Shown: piece after piece, positions 50,736 to 60,008 of the stretch
Layout: each line of letters opens with the position of its first letter
How positions within the stretch are numbered: position 1 is the first letter of the stretch
DNA from: Rathayibacter sp. VKM Ac-2754
GTDB taxonomy: Bacteria > Actinomycetota > Actinomycetes > Actinomycetales > Microbacteriaceae
Direction: 5' to 3'
DNA length: 64,000 bases
Assembly (NCBI RefSeq): GCF_009807095.1
Contig: NZ_WUCC01000010.1
Location: 1-64,000, forward strand
The notes under the pieces: generated by a model
Told to the model about the DNA's origin: nothing
Database searches by the model: none
What the model saw: the letters and a program-made list of their open reading frames with translations, nothing else
Program-made: the position numbers and the translations under genes

Positions 50736-51221
50736 TCAGCGGTCGAGGAGTCGGCGGAGCGAGACCACGGGGGCACCGGAGAGCGGATGGGGGAAGGGCT
50801 CCCCCGCCTCGCTCCAGCCCGCCGAGGCGTAGAGAGCGCGGGCGCCCGTGTTGTCGAGGAGGACGTGGAGGACGGCCTCGTCCGCGACCTCCGCCGCGTC
50901 GCGCTCGGCCGCGGCGAGCAGCCTCCGTGCGAGACCTCTGCCCTGGGCCGACGGCCGGACCGCGAGCAGCGAGAGGTAGGCGGCGTGCGGCGGATCGTCG
51001 GCGAAGCCGCTCCCGGGCACCGACACCAGGACGAAGCCGTCGACCGAGCCCTCGCCCTCGGCGACGACGAACGAGACCCGAGGGGCGGCGAGCTTCGCGC
51101 GGGCGCGCTGCTCGATCCCGGAGGCGGGGACGCTTCCGTCGCGGGCCTCGAGCGACTCGAGCCACACGCGCACGCAGGCATCGACGTCGTGATCGTCACC
51201 GGTGCGGAGCAGCGTGGTCAT
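50736..51221 (-). CDS. GNAT-family acetyltransferase
   Basis: A 161-residue GNAT. The acetyl-CoA loop is AQGRGLARRLLAAAE near 92-106, followed by VLLDNTGARALYASAGW. The substrate is unknown. TAGCGT (51228-51233) ends 6 nt before the ATG, and its first bases belong to the end of the 83-bp inverted-repeat element, so the promoter of this gene may have been shaped by that element. Confidence 0.85.
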   Translation of the reverse strand: MTTLLRTGDDHDVDACVRVWLESLEARDGSVPASGIEQRARAKLAAPRVSFVVAEGEGSVDGFVLVSVPGSGFADDPPHAAYLSLLAVRPSAQGRGLARRLLAAAERDAAEVADEAVLHVLLDNTGARALYASAGWSEAGEPFPHPLSGAPVVSLRRLLDR

Positions 51222-51230
51222 CGGTCCACG

Positions 51231-51313
51231 CTAGGGCCTGTCGAACACGATCCCGCGTGCTCCGCTCGGCCTGATCGCACGATCTGCGGCGTCTCGTGTT
51301 CGACAGGCCCTAG
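51231..51313. repeat. 83-bp element with perfect 20-bp inverted arms
   Basis: CTAGGGCCTGTCGAACACGA (51231-51250) is repeated in exact inverse at 51294-51313, with a 43-bp centre. Both ends are CTAG. The right arm contains the stop codon of the phosphatase gene; the left end contributes to the -10 of the acetyltransferase gene. It has no coding capacity and no T-tract. A miniature transposon-like or REP-like element is the best reading; it could also terminate transcription. Confidence 0.8.
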
Positions 51314-51912
51314 TACGGCTGCGCCTCCGGCAGACCGGTGCGCAGCTCGACGGGGAGGTGCGCCAGGTCGTTGTGCACGACGAGCACCGGGGGCTTCCGC
51401 GAGCGGACGCGGATGATCGTCAGGCCGCAGTTCGCCTGGTTGACGCCCAGCCAGCGCCAGTCGGGAGCGTCGAAGACGTGGCGGACGAACCAGCCGATGA
51501 CGAAGTTGTGCGTGATCAGGAGGTCGTGGCGGTCCTCGCGGGACGGCGCGAGGAACTCGGCCACCGCGTCCTGCATCTGCGCGTGCCCCGCCTCGATCTC
51601 GGCCGCGGTGACGCTCCCGAAGAACGGCTCGAACGAGCGCGGCATGTCGGGGGTCGGGCCGGACGGGATGCAGTCGAACAGGAGCGACGAGGGCTCGATC
51701 GCGAGCCCGGGGAGGACGGCACGGAAGCGCGCGGCGGTCTCCTCCGCCCGGCGCAGCGGCGAGTGCCAGGCGCCGGTGAACGGCACGCCGCCGAGGCGCT
51801 CGGCGATCAGCCGGGCCTGACGCTCACCCCTCGCCGAGAGGGGGCCGTCGGGCAGCCCGTGCTCGGCGTCCTGCTGCTCACCGTGGCGGACGAGGTAGAT
51901 GTAGTGGGACAC
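51310..51912 (-). CDS. Histidine phosphatase superfamily protein
   Basis: A 200-residue phosphoglycerate-mutase-like phosphatase. The phospho-His motif is YLVRHGEQQD near 6-15, the ARL-type segment WHSPLRRAEETA follows, and the second catalytic His is in LLITHNFVIGW. The substrate is unknown. AAGGAGG lies 5 nt before GTG 51912. Its last codons run into the inverted-repeat element, which supplies the TAG stop. Confidence 0.88.
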   Translation of the reverse strand: MSHYIYLVRHGEQQDAEHGLPDGPLSARGERQARLIAERLGGVPFTGAWHSPLRRAEETAARFRAVLPGLAIEPSSLLFDCIPSGPTPDMPRSFEPFFGSVTAAEIEAGHAQMQDAVAEFLAPSREDRHDLLITHNFVIGWFVRHVFDAPDWRWLGVNQANCGLTIIRVRSRKPPVLVVHNDLAHLPVELRTGLPEAQPY

Positions 51913-51966
51913 GAGGTCCTCCTTGATGCGGCGCGACGGTGCGCGGTCAGCGGTCGTGCGATCCGG

Positions 51967-53364
51967 TCAGACCGCGGAAGCGCTCTCGACCTCGGCGATG
52001 CCGGCGAACGTCGAGTCGTCGACCGCGCCGACGGCCGAGATCGACGACGGCCCCCTCGCCAAGTCTGCCGCGAGTGCCTGGACGTCGTCCGCACCGACGA
52101 GGGCGAGGCGGCGCAGGCTCTCGTCGAGGTCGACGAACTCGCCGAACGTGAGCTCGGCGCGGCCGAGGCGGGACATGCGCGTGTCCGAGTCCTCGAGGGC
52201 GAGGGCGGCGGCTCCCGAGAGCTGGCCCCGCGCCCGGCGCAGCTCGTCGGCGGTGACGCCGTGCTCGGCCAGACGCGAGAACTCGGTGAGCAGGAGCTCG
52301 GCGACCGTGCCGGCCTTCGCCGGCGTGCAGGCCGCGTAGAGGCCGAAGATCCCGGCGTCGGAGTAGGACGGGGCGAAGGAGTAGACCGAGTAGGCGAGCC
52401 CGCGCTTCTCGCGCACCTCCTGGAACAGGCGGGACGACATCCCGCCGCCGAGGATCGAGTTGAGGACCCCCATCGTCATCCGGCGCTCGTCGGCCGCGGC
52501 GAGGCCCGGGAAGCCGATCAGCAGGTTCGCCTGCTCGGTCGGCCGGTGCACGAGGGAGAGCGGCGTGCCGCGCGTGAAGGCGGCGGACCCTCCGACCCGG
52601 CGGGCGACCGGGGACGCGGGCGTCTCGAGGTCCCAGCCGTCGGAGGCGAGCACGCGGGTCAGCAACGCGACGAGCACGTCGTGGTCGACCGCTCCCGCGA
52701 CCGTCACGACCAGGTCGTTCGGGCGGTAGGCCGCGCGGTAGTGCGCCCAGACCGCATCGCGGGTCGCCCCGCCGATGGTCTCGGCGCTGCCGCCGATCGG
52801 GCGACCGAGCGGGTGGTCGCCGAAGACGGCCTCGAACAGGCGCTCGCTCGCCGCATCCGCGGGATCGTCGTCGGCCATGGCGAGCTCTTCGAGGATGACG
52901 CCGCGCTCTGTCTCGAACTCGACGGGATCGAGGAGGCTGGACGTCACCATGTCGGCGATGACCTCGACGGCCATCGGGAGGTCGCGGTCCTGGATCTTGG
53001 CGTAGTAGCAGGTGTACTCCTTGGCTGTGAGCGCGTTGTGCTCCCCGCCGACGGAGTCGAACGCGACGGCGATGTCGAGCGCCGTGCGCGTCTTCGTGCC
53101 CTTGAAAAGCAGGTGCTCGAGGAAGTGGGTCGAGCCGAAGTTCGACGGCGTGGCGGGTGAGCCGTCGACGCCCGGCCGGGCGGGGGCCTCATCGCGGGAG
53201 CCCGCTGCCACCCAGAAGCCGACGGTCGCGCTGCGGGCACCGGGCATCGCCTCGCTGAGGATGCGGACGCCGCTCGGGAGGACCGACCGGCGGACCAGGG
53301 AGCCGCCGGCTGCTCCGATGGTCGTCTCCGGCTGTTCGAGAGGGAGTGCCACGCCGTTGCTCAT
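51967..53364 (-). CDS. M16-family zinc peptidase
   Basis: Processing-peptidase-like metalloprotease. The 465-residue protein has the inverted zinc motif HFLEH with ligand Glu downstream (GGEHNALTAKEYT and ERGVILEEL), then the C-terminal R/Y pair region REKRGLAYSVYSF. It corresponds to the gene that usually follows pnp directly in Actinobacteria; here ~4 kb of other genes intervene. TACGCT (53372-53377) ends 7 nt before ATG 53364, so it has its own leaderless-type promoter. Confidence 0.92.
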   Translation of the reverse strand: MSNGVALPLEQPETTIGAAGGSLVRRSVLPSGVRILSEAMPGARSATVGFWVAAGSRDEAPARPGVDGSPATPSNFGSTHFLEHLLFKGTKTRTALDIAVAFDSVGGEHNALTAKEYTCYYAKIQDRDLPMAVEVIADMVTSSLLDPVEFETERGVILEELAMADDDPADAASERLFEAVFGDHPLGRPIGGSAETIGGATRDAVWAHYRAAYRPNDLVVTVAGAVDHDVLVALLTRVLASDGWDLETPASPVARRVGGSAAFTRGTPLSLVHRPTEQANLLIGFPGLAAADERRMTMGVLNSILGGGMSSRLFQEVREKRGLAYSVYSFAPSYSDAGIFGLYAACTPAKAGTVAELLLTEFSRLAEHGVTADELRRARGQLSGAAALALEDSDTRMSRLGRAELTFGEFVDLDESLRRLALVGADDVQALAADLARGPSSISAVGAVDDSTFAGIAEVESASAV

Positions 53365-53425
53365 CCGACCCAGCGTAGGCCACGCCGGGAGGGTGCCGGG
53401 CGGTGTCGCGGGAGAAGCGGTCGCG

Positions 53426-54397
53426 TCAGCGGCCCGCGCGCTCGAGGGCGGCGAGGTGGCCGTCGTCGAGGTCGAGCGAGACCGCCCGGACGAATGCGTC
53501 CACCTCGGTGGCACTCCGGGGATCGACGGTCGCCGCGACGAGGCGGGGACGCGCGAGGAGCCAGGCGAGGGCGACGGCGGCCGGTGCCGCGGACAGCTCG
53601 ACGCCGATCGCGTCGAGCGTGGCCAGCACGCGGCGGCCTCGACGGCCGGCGTGCGCCGCGGCGCGGTGGCCGTCGGGGAGCCGGCTGAGCTCCCGGCGGG
53701 TACGGGCGACCCCGCGGAGGAACCCGTGCGCGAGCGGCGCGGTCGAGACGAGCGACAGACCCTGGCCGGCCGCGACCAGGCCGACGTCGCCCTCCGCCTC
53801 GTCGCGCTCGAGCAGGCTGTAGCCGACCTCGACGGCGGCGAAGCGGGGCAGGCCGTGACCGGCCAGCACGCGGGCCTCGAAGAGCTCCTCGGCGGCGAAG
53901 CCGGAGGCGATGACCGAGCGCGCCATGCCGCGCGCCAGCAGGACCTCTAAAGCGGCGAGCAGCTCGTCGAGTCTGCCGGCGCCGTCCGGACGCACGGCGA
54001 GGACGTCGAGACGGTCGGTGCGGAGGCGGCGGAGGGACTCCTCGACCCGGCTCACCAGGGCGCGCGGCGAGGCGACGGAGCCGGCGGGGGCGCCGAAGCG
54101 CCCGATCAGCAGGAGCCGGTCGCGGTCGCGGCGGCCGGAGAGCCAGGCTCCGACGGCCGACTCGCCCTCGGTCGAGCCGGCGGCGTCGGTCGCCACGAGG
54201 GCGTTGCCGCCCCAGGCCGCGTAGCGCTCGAGAAGGGCCGGGGCACCGCCGTCGACGCTCGCGCGCCCGACCGCGGCCGCGTCGAGGACGAGGGGGAAGA
54301 GGGCCTGGGTGGTCTCGCCGAGCGGGCGGCGGTGGGTGTGCGCGACGACCGGTCGGTCGATCGCGGTGCGCTCTGCGCCGGCCCTGACCCTCGGCAC
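53426..54397 (-). CDS. Aldo/keto-reductase-like protein lacking the catalytic tetrad
   Basis: The 323-residue protein aligns without gaps, from YAAWGGN to RFG, with the intact-looking homologue encoded at 56300-57259, so the fold is that of an aldo/keto reductase. Yet the positions of the catalytic Asp, Tyr, Lys and His hold Val68, Ala73, Arg100 and Arg (in LDVLAVRPDG). It therefore probably cannot reduce carbonyls by the known mechanism and may bind a ligand or nucleotide instead. There is no frameshift or stop, so selection seems to have kept it. The start, GTG 54397, is uncertain. Confidence 0.75.
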   Translation of the reverse strand: MPRVRAGAERTAIDRPVVAHTHRRPLGETTQALFPLVLDAAAVGRASVDGGAPALLERYAAWGGNALVATDAAGSTEGESAVGAWLSGRRDRDRLLLIGRFGAPAGSVASPRALVSRVEESLRRLRTDRLDVLAVRPDGAGRLDELLAALEVLLARGMARSVIASGFAAEELFEARVLAGHGLPRFAAVEVGYSLLERDEAEGDVGLVAAGQGLSLVSTAPLAHGFLRGVARTRRELSRLPDGHRAAAHAGRRGRRVLATLDAIGVELSAAPAAVALAWLLARPRLVAATVDPRSATEVDAFVRAVSLDLDDGHLAALERAGR

Positions 54398-54576
54398 GAC
54401 ACCACTCTTCCCGCGGAGCTCGGGTGCCCGCCACGATCGAGAGTAGTGGAGCGCGACGGTCCTGCCCCGGCGTCGCCGGAGACGATTAACCCGATCGTTA
54501 CACGCTCGCCTCCTCGTCCGTCGACGTCGGAGCGGCGGCCCCCGCAGTGTCGGTCGTCACGGCTAGATTCGCCCTC

Positions 54577-56283
54577 ATGGAGCCCCTCACCCCGACCCCG
54601 CCCTGGTGGACCAGCGCCGTCGTCTACCAGATCTACCCCCGCTCGTTCGCCGACTCGAACGGCGACGGCATCGGCGACCTCGGCGGCATCCGCGCGCGGC
54701 TCGGGCACCTCGCCGATCTCGGCGTGGACGTGGTCTGGCTGTCGCCGATCTACCCCTCGCCGCAGCACGACAACGGCTACGACATCTCCGACTACCAGGA
54801 CATCGATCCGCTGTTCGGCTCGCTCGCCGAGTTCGACCTGCTGCTGGCCGAGGCGCACGGGCGCGGCATCCGGATCATGATGGACCTCGTCGTCAACCAC
54901 ACGAGCGACGAGCACGCGTGGTTCGTCGAGTCGCGCTCCTCGCAGGAGGATGCGAAGCGCGACTGGTACTGGTGGCGGCGCGGGCGCGTCGCCGTCGAGG
55001 AGGGCCGCGAGCTCGACGCCGCGGCCGAGGCCCGGCTCGACGTCGCGGAGCCCAACGGCTGGCGCTCGTACTTCTCCGGCCCCGCCTGGACCCTCGACCC
55101 GGAGACCGACGAGTACTTCCTGCACCTCTTCGCGGTGCAGCAGCCCGACCTCAACTGGGAGAACCCCGAGGTGCGCCGCGCGGTGCACGCGATGATGACC
55201 TGGTGGCTCGACCGCGGGGTCGACGGCTTCCGGATGGACGTCATCAACCTCGTCTCGAAGGACCTCGAGCAGGTCGACGGCGACGCCGGCGGCTCCGGGA
55301 TCGTCGGCGGGGTCGGGCCCCGGCTGCACGAGTTCCTCCAGGAGATGCACCGGGAGGTGTTCGCCGGCCGCGAGGGCGCCGTCCTGACCGTCGGCGAGAT
55401 GCCGGGCGTCACCCTCGAGGAGGCGGCGCTCGTCACCGATCCCGCGCGCCGCGAGCTCGACATGGTCTTCCAGTTCGAGCACGTCGGCATCGACCACGGC
55501 GTCGACAAGTTCCACCCGGTCCCGCTCGACCTGGTCGCGCTGAAGGCCAACCTCGCGCGCTGGCAGGACGGCCTCGCCGAGAAGGGCTGGAACAGCCTCT
55601 ACCTGAACAACCACGACCAGCCCCGGCTCGTGTCGCGCTTCGGCGACGACGGCGAGTGGCGCTACGAGTCGGCGACGCTCTGGGCGACGCTCCTGCACCT
55701 GCAGCGCGGCACGCCGTACATCTACCAGGGCGAGGAGATCGGCATGACCAACGTGCCGTTCTCGGGGATCGACGACTTCCGCGACGTCGAGTCGCTGAAC
55801 TACTACGCGGAGGCGGTCGAGGACCGCGGCGAGGCTCCGGAGGCGGTGCTCGCCGGTCTCCGGGCGCAGAGCCGCGACAACGCCCGCACCCCGGTGCAGT
55901 GGGACTCGGGGCCGCAGGCGGGCTTCACGACCGGCGAGCCCTGGATCCCGGTCAACCCGAACCACGTCGAGGTCAACGTCGAGACCGACCGGGCGGCCGA
56001 GCGGTCGGTCTTCGAGCACTACCGCGCGCTGATCGCCCTGCGCCACGACGACGAGACGGTGCAGCTCGGCCGCTTCGGGCTGCTCGAGGCGGAGCATCCG
56101 CGGCTGTTCGCCTTCACCCGCACCGGCCCCGACGAGCTGCTCGTCGTCGGCAATGTGTCGGGCGAGCCGCTCGAGGTCGCGCTGCTCGAGGAGTGGGCGG
56201 GCGCCGAGACGGTGCTCGGCAACGTCCGGGGAGCGACGGGGTCGACTCTCGGTCCGTGGGAGGCGCGGATCCTCCGACGCTGA
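54577..56283 (+). CDS. GH13 alpha-glucosidase (oligo-1,6-glucosidase type)
   Basis: Cytoplasmic glycoside hydrolase that removes glucose from short alpha-glucosides. The 568-residue protein has conserved regions DLVVNHTS, GFRMDVINLVS with the nucleophile Asp, TVGEMPG with the acid/base Glu, and NNHDQPR with the transition-state Asp. Val after the nucleophile (MDVIN) is the residue linked to alpha-1,6 preference in this subfamily. No signal peptide is seen. TAGATT (54564-54569) ends 7 nt before ATG 54577, a leaderless-type start. It is divergent from the degenerate aldo/keto reductase gene. Confidence 0.92.
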   Translation: MEPLTPTPPWWTSAVVYQIYPRSFADSNGDGIGDLGGIRARLGHLADLGVDVVWLSPIYPSPQHDNGYDISDYQDIDPLFGSLAEFDLLLAEAHGRGIRIMMDLVVNHTSDEHAWFVESRSSQEDAKRDWYWWRRGRVAVEEGRELDAAAEARLDVAEPNGWRSYFSGPAWTLDPETDEYFLHLFAVQQPDLNWENPEVRRAVHAMMTWWLDRGVDGFRMDVINLVSKDLEQVDGDAGGSGIVGGVGPRLHEFLQEMHREVFAGREGAVLTVGEMPGVTLEEAALVTDPARRELDMVFQFEHVGIDHGVDKFHPVPLDLVALKANLARWQDGLAEKGWNSLYLNNHDQPRLVSRFGDDGEWRYESATLWATLLHLQRGTPYIYQGEEIGMTNVPFSGIDDFRDVESLNYYAEAVEDRGEAPEAVLAGLRAQSRDNARTPVQWDSGPQAGFTTGEPWIPVNPNHVEVNVETDRAAERSVFEHYRALIALRHDDETVQLGRFGLLEAEHPRLFAFTRTGPDELLVVGNVSGEPLEVALLEEWAGAETVLGNVRGATGSTLGPWEARILRR

Positions 56284-56299
56284 CGCGCGGCGGGGGCCG

Positions 56300-57259
56300 T
56301 CAGGCCGAGGCGCGGTCGAGCTGCGCGATGTCGCTCCGGGTGAGCGGCACCGCCGCCGCACCGAAGAGCGACTCGAGCTCGGCGGCCCCGCGCGCGCGGA
56401 CGACGGCGGCCGCCACCTCCTGGTGCGAGAGCACCCATGCGAGGGCGATGGTGCCCGGGTTGGTGCCGTGCACCTCCGCCACCTCGTCGAGGACGCCGAG
56501 GACGCGGTTGCCGTGCCGGCCGATGTAGTCGAGCGCCGCCTCGAACATCACCGACTCGGGCTCGTCGGAGCGGCTGCGGAACCTGCCCGTCAGGTAGCCG
56601 CTCGCGAGCGGGAGGCGCGCGAGCGTCGCGAGGCCCTGGCGCTCGACCTCGGGGGCCACATCGCTCTCGTAGGCGCCGCGCTCCATCAGGTTGTACTCGG
56701 CGATGACGACCGCGAACGCAGGCAGGCCGAGCGTCTGCGCGGCCTCATCGGCCGCGGCGAGAGCGGCACCGCTGAAGTGGGCGGCGCCGATCGCGCCGAC
56801 CGTGCCGTCGGCGAGGAACGGGGCGACCGCGGCGAGGCTCTCCTCGATCGGCACCTCGGGGTCCTCGCTGTCGAAGGACAGCAGGTCGATCCGCGTGCCG
56901 AGGCGCTCGAGGCAGCCTTGGACGGCGGCGGTCACATCGTCGGCGGCGAGCCCCGGAGCGTCGGGATGGCGGCCGACCTTGGTGGCGACCAGCATCCGGT
57001 CGCGCGTGCCGCTCGACTCGAGCCAGCGGCCGATCATGTACTCGCTGCGACCGGTGGCGTAGTGGTCGGCGGTCGAGATCAGCGTGCCGCCGAGAGCGGC
57101 GAAGGAGTCGAGAGCCTCCGTCGTGTCGTCGATGGCGGCGGCCCAGCCGAAGACGGAGCCGTCGAGGGCGAGCGGGTGCACCGGGAGGCCGGTGCGGCCC
57201 AGGGTGCGGAACGGAGGAGGCGTCTCCAGCTCGGTGGCCAGGGGCGTCGGGTCGGTCAC
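56300..57259 (-). CDS. Aldo/keto reductase family protein
   Basis: The 319-residue barrel protein keeps Tyr67 (STADHYATG) and Lys94 (VATKVG) of the catalytic tetrad. The Asp position is Ser62 and the His position is Asp (LLSFDSED), so activity is uncertain. The NAD(P)H-binding C-terminal region resembles the family (NPGTIALAWVLSH). GTG 57259 is chosen for GGAGGA 4 nt upstream. It lies directly after the pnp terminator and is a paralogue of the gene at 53426-54397, with the glucosidase gene between them. Confidence 0.85.
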   Translation of the reverse strand: MTDPTPLATELETPPPFRTLGRTGLPVHPLALDGSVFGWAAAIDDTTEALDSFAALGGTLISTADHYATGRSEYMIGRWLESSGTRDRMLVATKVGRHPDAPGLAADDVTAAVQGCLERLGTRIDLLSFDSEDPEVPIEESLAAVAPFLADGTVGAIGAAHFSGAALAAADEAAQTLGLPAFAVVIAEYNLMERGAYESDVAPEVERQGLATLARLPLASGYLTGRFRSRSDEPESVMFEAALDYIGRHGNRVLGVLDEVAEVHGTNPGTIALAWVLSHQEVAAAVVRARGAAELESLFGAAAVPLTRSDIAQLDRASA

Positions 57260-57322
57260 GGTGTCCTCCGGTCGGGGCGGTGCGACGGCGCAGTCCGGCC
57301 ACCGTACCCCATGGTGGGGAAC

Positions 57323-57362
57323 GACGGACGCCCGCCCCACCGGAGTGGGACGGGCGTCCGTC
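57323..57362 (-). terminator. Terminator of pnp
   Basis: GACGGACGCCCG-C-CCCAC pairs with GTGGG-A-CGGGCGTCCGTC around CGGA: 17 pairs with one mismatch, beginning 16 nt after the pnp stop. A short GTTCCCC follows. Confidence 0.75.
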
Positions 57363-57378
57363 GGCCGCGCGAGAGGGA

Positions 57379-59652
57379 TCAGCTCTCGACGGGCTCCTCG
57401 ACGGCGACGACGAGCGCCTCCGCCTCCTCGGCCACGACGGGCGCGAGGGAGAGCTTGCCGCGGTCGTCGATCTTGGTGATCTGGACGAGCAGCTTCTGAC
57501 CGACACCGAGGACGTCCTCGACGTTCTCGACGCGCTTGCCACCGGCGAGCTTGCGGACCTCGCTGATGTGCAGCAGTCCGTCCTTGCCGGGCAGGAGCGA
57601 GACGAACGCGCCGAACGTCGCGAGCTTGACGACGGTTCCGAGGAACTGCTCGCCGACCTCGGGGTTCGTCGGGTTCGCGATGGCGTTGACCTGGGCGCGG
57701 GCGGCCTCGGCCGACGGTCCGTCGACGGCGCCGATGTAGACGGTGCCGTCCTCCTCGATGGAGATGTCGGCGCCGGTCTCGTCCTGGATCGCGTTGATCG
57801 TCTTGCCCTTGGGGCCGATCAGCTCGCCGATCTTGTCGACGGGGATCTGGACCGAGATCACGCGGGGCGCGGTCGGGGCCATCTCGTCGGGCTGGTCGAT
57901 GGCCGCCGTGAGCACCGCGAGGATCGTGGTGCGGGCGTCCTTGGCCTGCTTCAGCGCGGCGTCGAGGACCGACGACGGGATGCCGTCGAGCTTCGTGTCG
58001 AGCTGGATGGCCGTGACGAACTCGGACGTGCCGGCGACCTTGAAGTCCATGTCGCCCAGCGCGTCCTCGGCGCCGAGGATGTCGGTCAGCGCCGCGTAGC
58101 GGGTCTGACCGTCGACCACGTCGGAGACGAGGCCCATCGCGATGCCCGCGACCGGGGCGCGCAGCGGCACACCGGCGTTGAGGAGCGAGAGGGTGGACGC
58201 GCAGACGGAGCCCATCGAGGTGGAGCCGTTGGAGCTGAGCGCCTCGGACACCTGACGGATCGCGTAGGGGAACTCCTCGCGGCTCGGCAGCACCGGCACG
58301 AGGGCGCGCTCGGCGAGGAAGCCGTGCCCGATCTCGCGACGCTTCGGCGATCCGACGCGACCGGTCTCACCGGTCGAGTAGGGCGGGAAGTTGTAGTGGT
58401 GCAGGTAGCGCTTCTTCGTGACGGGCGACAGCGAGTCGATCTGCTGCTCCATCTTGAGCATGTTCAGCGTGGTGACACCCAGGATCTGGGTCTCTCCGCG
58501 CTGGAAGATCGCCGAGCCGTGGACGCGCGGAATGACCTGCACCTCGGCGTCGAGGGGACGGATGTCGGCCAGGCCGCGGCCGTCGATGCGCACGCCGTCA
58601 CGGAGGATGCGGCCGCGGACGACCACCTTCGTGACGGACTTGTACGCGCCGGACACCTGCGAGTAGGCCTCGGCGGAGAGCTGACCGGACGCGATGCGCT
58701 CGGCGATCTGCTCCTTGACCTTCGCCTTGAGAGCATCGTCGGCGTCCTGACGCTCGACCTTGTCGGCGATCTGGTAGACGCGGACGAGCTCGTCGTAGCT
58801 GAGCTCGGCGACGTTGTCGTAGGTCTCCTGCGTGTAGGGCAGGAAGACCGGGTAGTCGCGGACGGGCTTGGCGGTGGAGGCGGCCAGCTCGGCCTGCGCC
58901 TCGACGAGAGCGCGGAGGAAGGGCTTCGAGGCCTCGAGGCCCTCGGCGACGACGGCCTCGTTGGGCTTGGTCGCACCCGCCTTGATGAGGTTCCAGGAGG
59001 ACTCGGTGGCCTCGGCCTCCACCATCATGATGGCGACGTCGGAGGAGCCGTCCTCGTTGGTGACGACGCGGCCCGCGACGGTGAGGTCGAAGACGGCGTT
59101 CTCGAGCTGCGAGGCCTTGGGGAAGGCGACCCACTGGTCGTTGCCCGAGCCGTCGGACATGAGCGCGAGGCGCACACCGGCGACGGGGCCCGAGAAGGGC
59201 AGACCCGAGATCTGGGTCGAGGCGCTCGCGGCGTTGATCGCGAGAGCGTCGTAGAACTCGTCGGGAGCGATGCTCAGGACGGTGATGACGATCTGGACCT
59301 CGTTGCGCAGGCCCTCGACGAACGAGGGGCGCAGCGGCCGGTCGATCAGACGGCAGACCAGGATCGCCTCGGTGGAGGGGCGGCCCTCGCGACGGAAGAA
59401 CGAACCGGGGATCTTGCCGGCGGCGTAGGAGCGCTCCTCGACGTCGACGGTCAGCGGGAAGAAGTCGAAGTTGTCCTTCGGGTTCTTCGACGCCGACGTG
59501 GCCGAGAGGAGCATGGTGTCCTCGTCGAGGTACGCGGCGACGGCTCCCTGGGCCTGCTGCGCGAGGCGGCCGGTCTCGAAGCGGACGGTGCGGGTGCCGT
59601 ACGAGCCGTTGTCGAGAACGGCTTCGGCGAATGTGATTTCAGGACCTTCCAA
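57379..59652 (-). CDS. pnp: Polyribonucleotide nucleotidyltransferase
   Basis: Phosphorolytic 3'-5' exoribonuclease. Two RNase PH-like cores are separated by a helical domain, and KH ([19 protein letters not shown], in part) and S1 ([19 protein letters not shown], in part) domains lie near the C-terminus. FFRREGRPS and [14 protein letters not shown] are typical. The start is read as TTG 59652 ([13 protein letters not shown]), with AAGGAG 9 nt upstream; no ATG or GTG fits. The product has 757 residues. rpsO, its common upstream partner, is not adjacent; a ~350-nt leader is. Confidence 0.95.
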   Translation of the reverse strand: MEGPEITFAEAVLDNGSYGTRTVRFETGRLAQQAQGAVAAYLDEDTMLLSATSASKNPKDNFDFFPLTVDVEERSYAAGKIPGSFFRREGRPSTEAILVCRLIDRPLRPSFVEGLRNEVQIVITVLSIAPDEFYDALAINAASASTQISGLPFSGPVAGVRLALMSDGSGNDQWVAFPKASQLENAVFDLTVAGRVVTNEDGSSDVAIMMVEAEATESSWNLIKAGATKPNEAVVAEGLEASKPFLRALVEAQAELAASTAKPVRDYPVFLPYTQETYDNVAELSYDELVRVYQIADKVERQDADDALKAKVKEQIAERIASGQLSAEAYSQVSGAYKSVTKVVVRGRILRDGVRIDGRGLADIRPLDAEVQVIPRVHGSAIFQRGETQILGVTTLNMLKMEQQIDSLSPVTKKRYLHHYNFPPYSTGETGRVGSPKRREIGHGFLAERALVPVLPSREEFPYAIRQVSEALSSNGSTSMGSVCASTLSLLNAGVPLRAPVAGIAMGLVSDVVDGQTRYAALTDILGAEDALGDMDFKVAGTSEFVTAIQLDTKLDGIPSSVLDAALKQAKDARTTILAVLTAAIDQPDEMAPTAPRVISVQIPVDKIGELIGPKGKTINAIQDETGADISIEEDGTVYIGAVDGPSAEAARAQVNAIANPTNPEVGEQFLGTVVKLATFGAFVSLLPGKDGLLHISEVRKLAGGKRVENVEDVLGVGQKLLVQITKIDDRGKLSLAPVVAEEAEALVVAVEEPVES

Positions 59653-60008
59653 GAGGTCTGTCTCCTTAACGTCTGCAGCGGCACCCCTCTGGGCGCCGGC
59701 GTTCGTCGGAGCAGCGTTCCGATCAGGAATCGAGACGATCCCGTGGCAGGGCTTCGCGCCGTGCCGTCGTGGGGAGGGCGTTCGTGCTGGCCACCAGTAG
59801 AAAAGCTCCGGGTCTGCCTGTGCCTGTGTGCACTCTGCCGAGCGGCAGAACGCCGCTTCTGCGACGTCGATCCGGGACTCCACCACCGAGGACCAGCTTC
59901 CTGCCGGCCTGCTCCGTGGTTCGAACCCGGCTGCAGCCGGCGGCCGCTTTCGGATTCGGAACCGGTTCATGCTATCAGCACGGGTGCCCCGCGGCCAGGA
60001 TCCGCGGG
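59653..60008 (-). other. pnp 5' region without a gene
   Basis: No coding sequence is supported in these 356 nt. Visible structures are a TCTGCC/GGCAGA stem (59834-59849) and, at the left end of the next gene, a CCCGCGG/CCGCGGG stem (59988-60008) that likely terminates the upstream gene. GGTTCGAACC near 59922-59931 looks like a tRNA T-loop, but no cloverleaf can be drawn. A long pnp leader of this kind could be the target of PNPase or RNase III autocontrol; that is inference. Confidence 0.45.

Noticed and set aside
59900-59980. GGTTCGAACC suggesting a tRNA T-loop
   Set aside because: Neither strand gives a matching T-stem, acceptor stem or anticodon arm.
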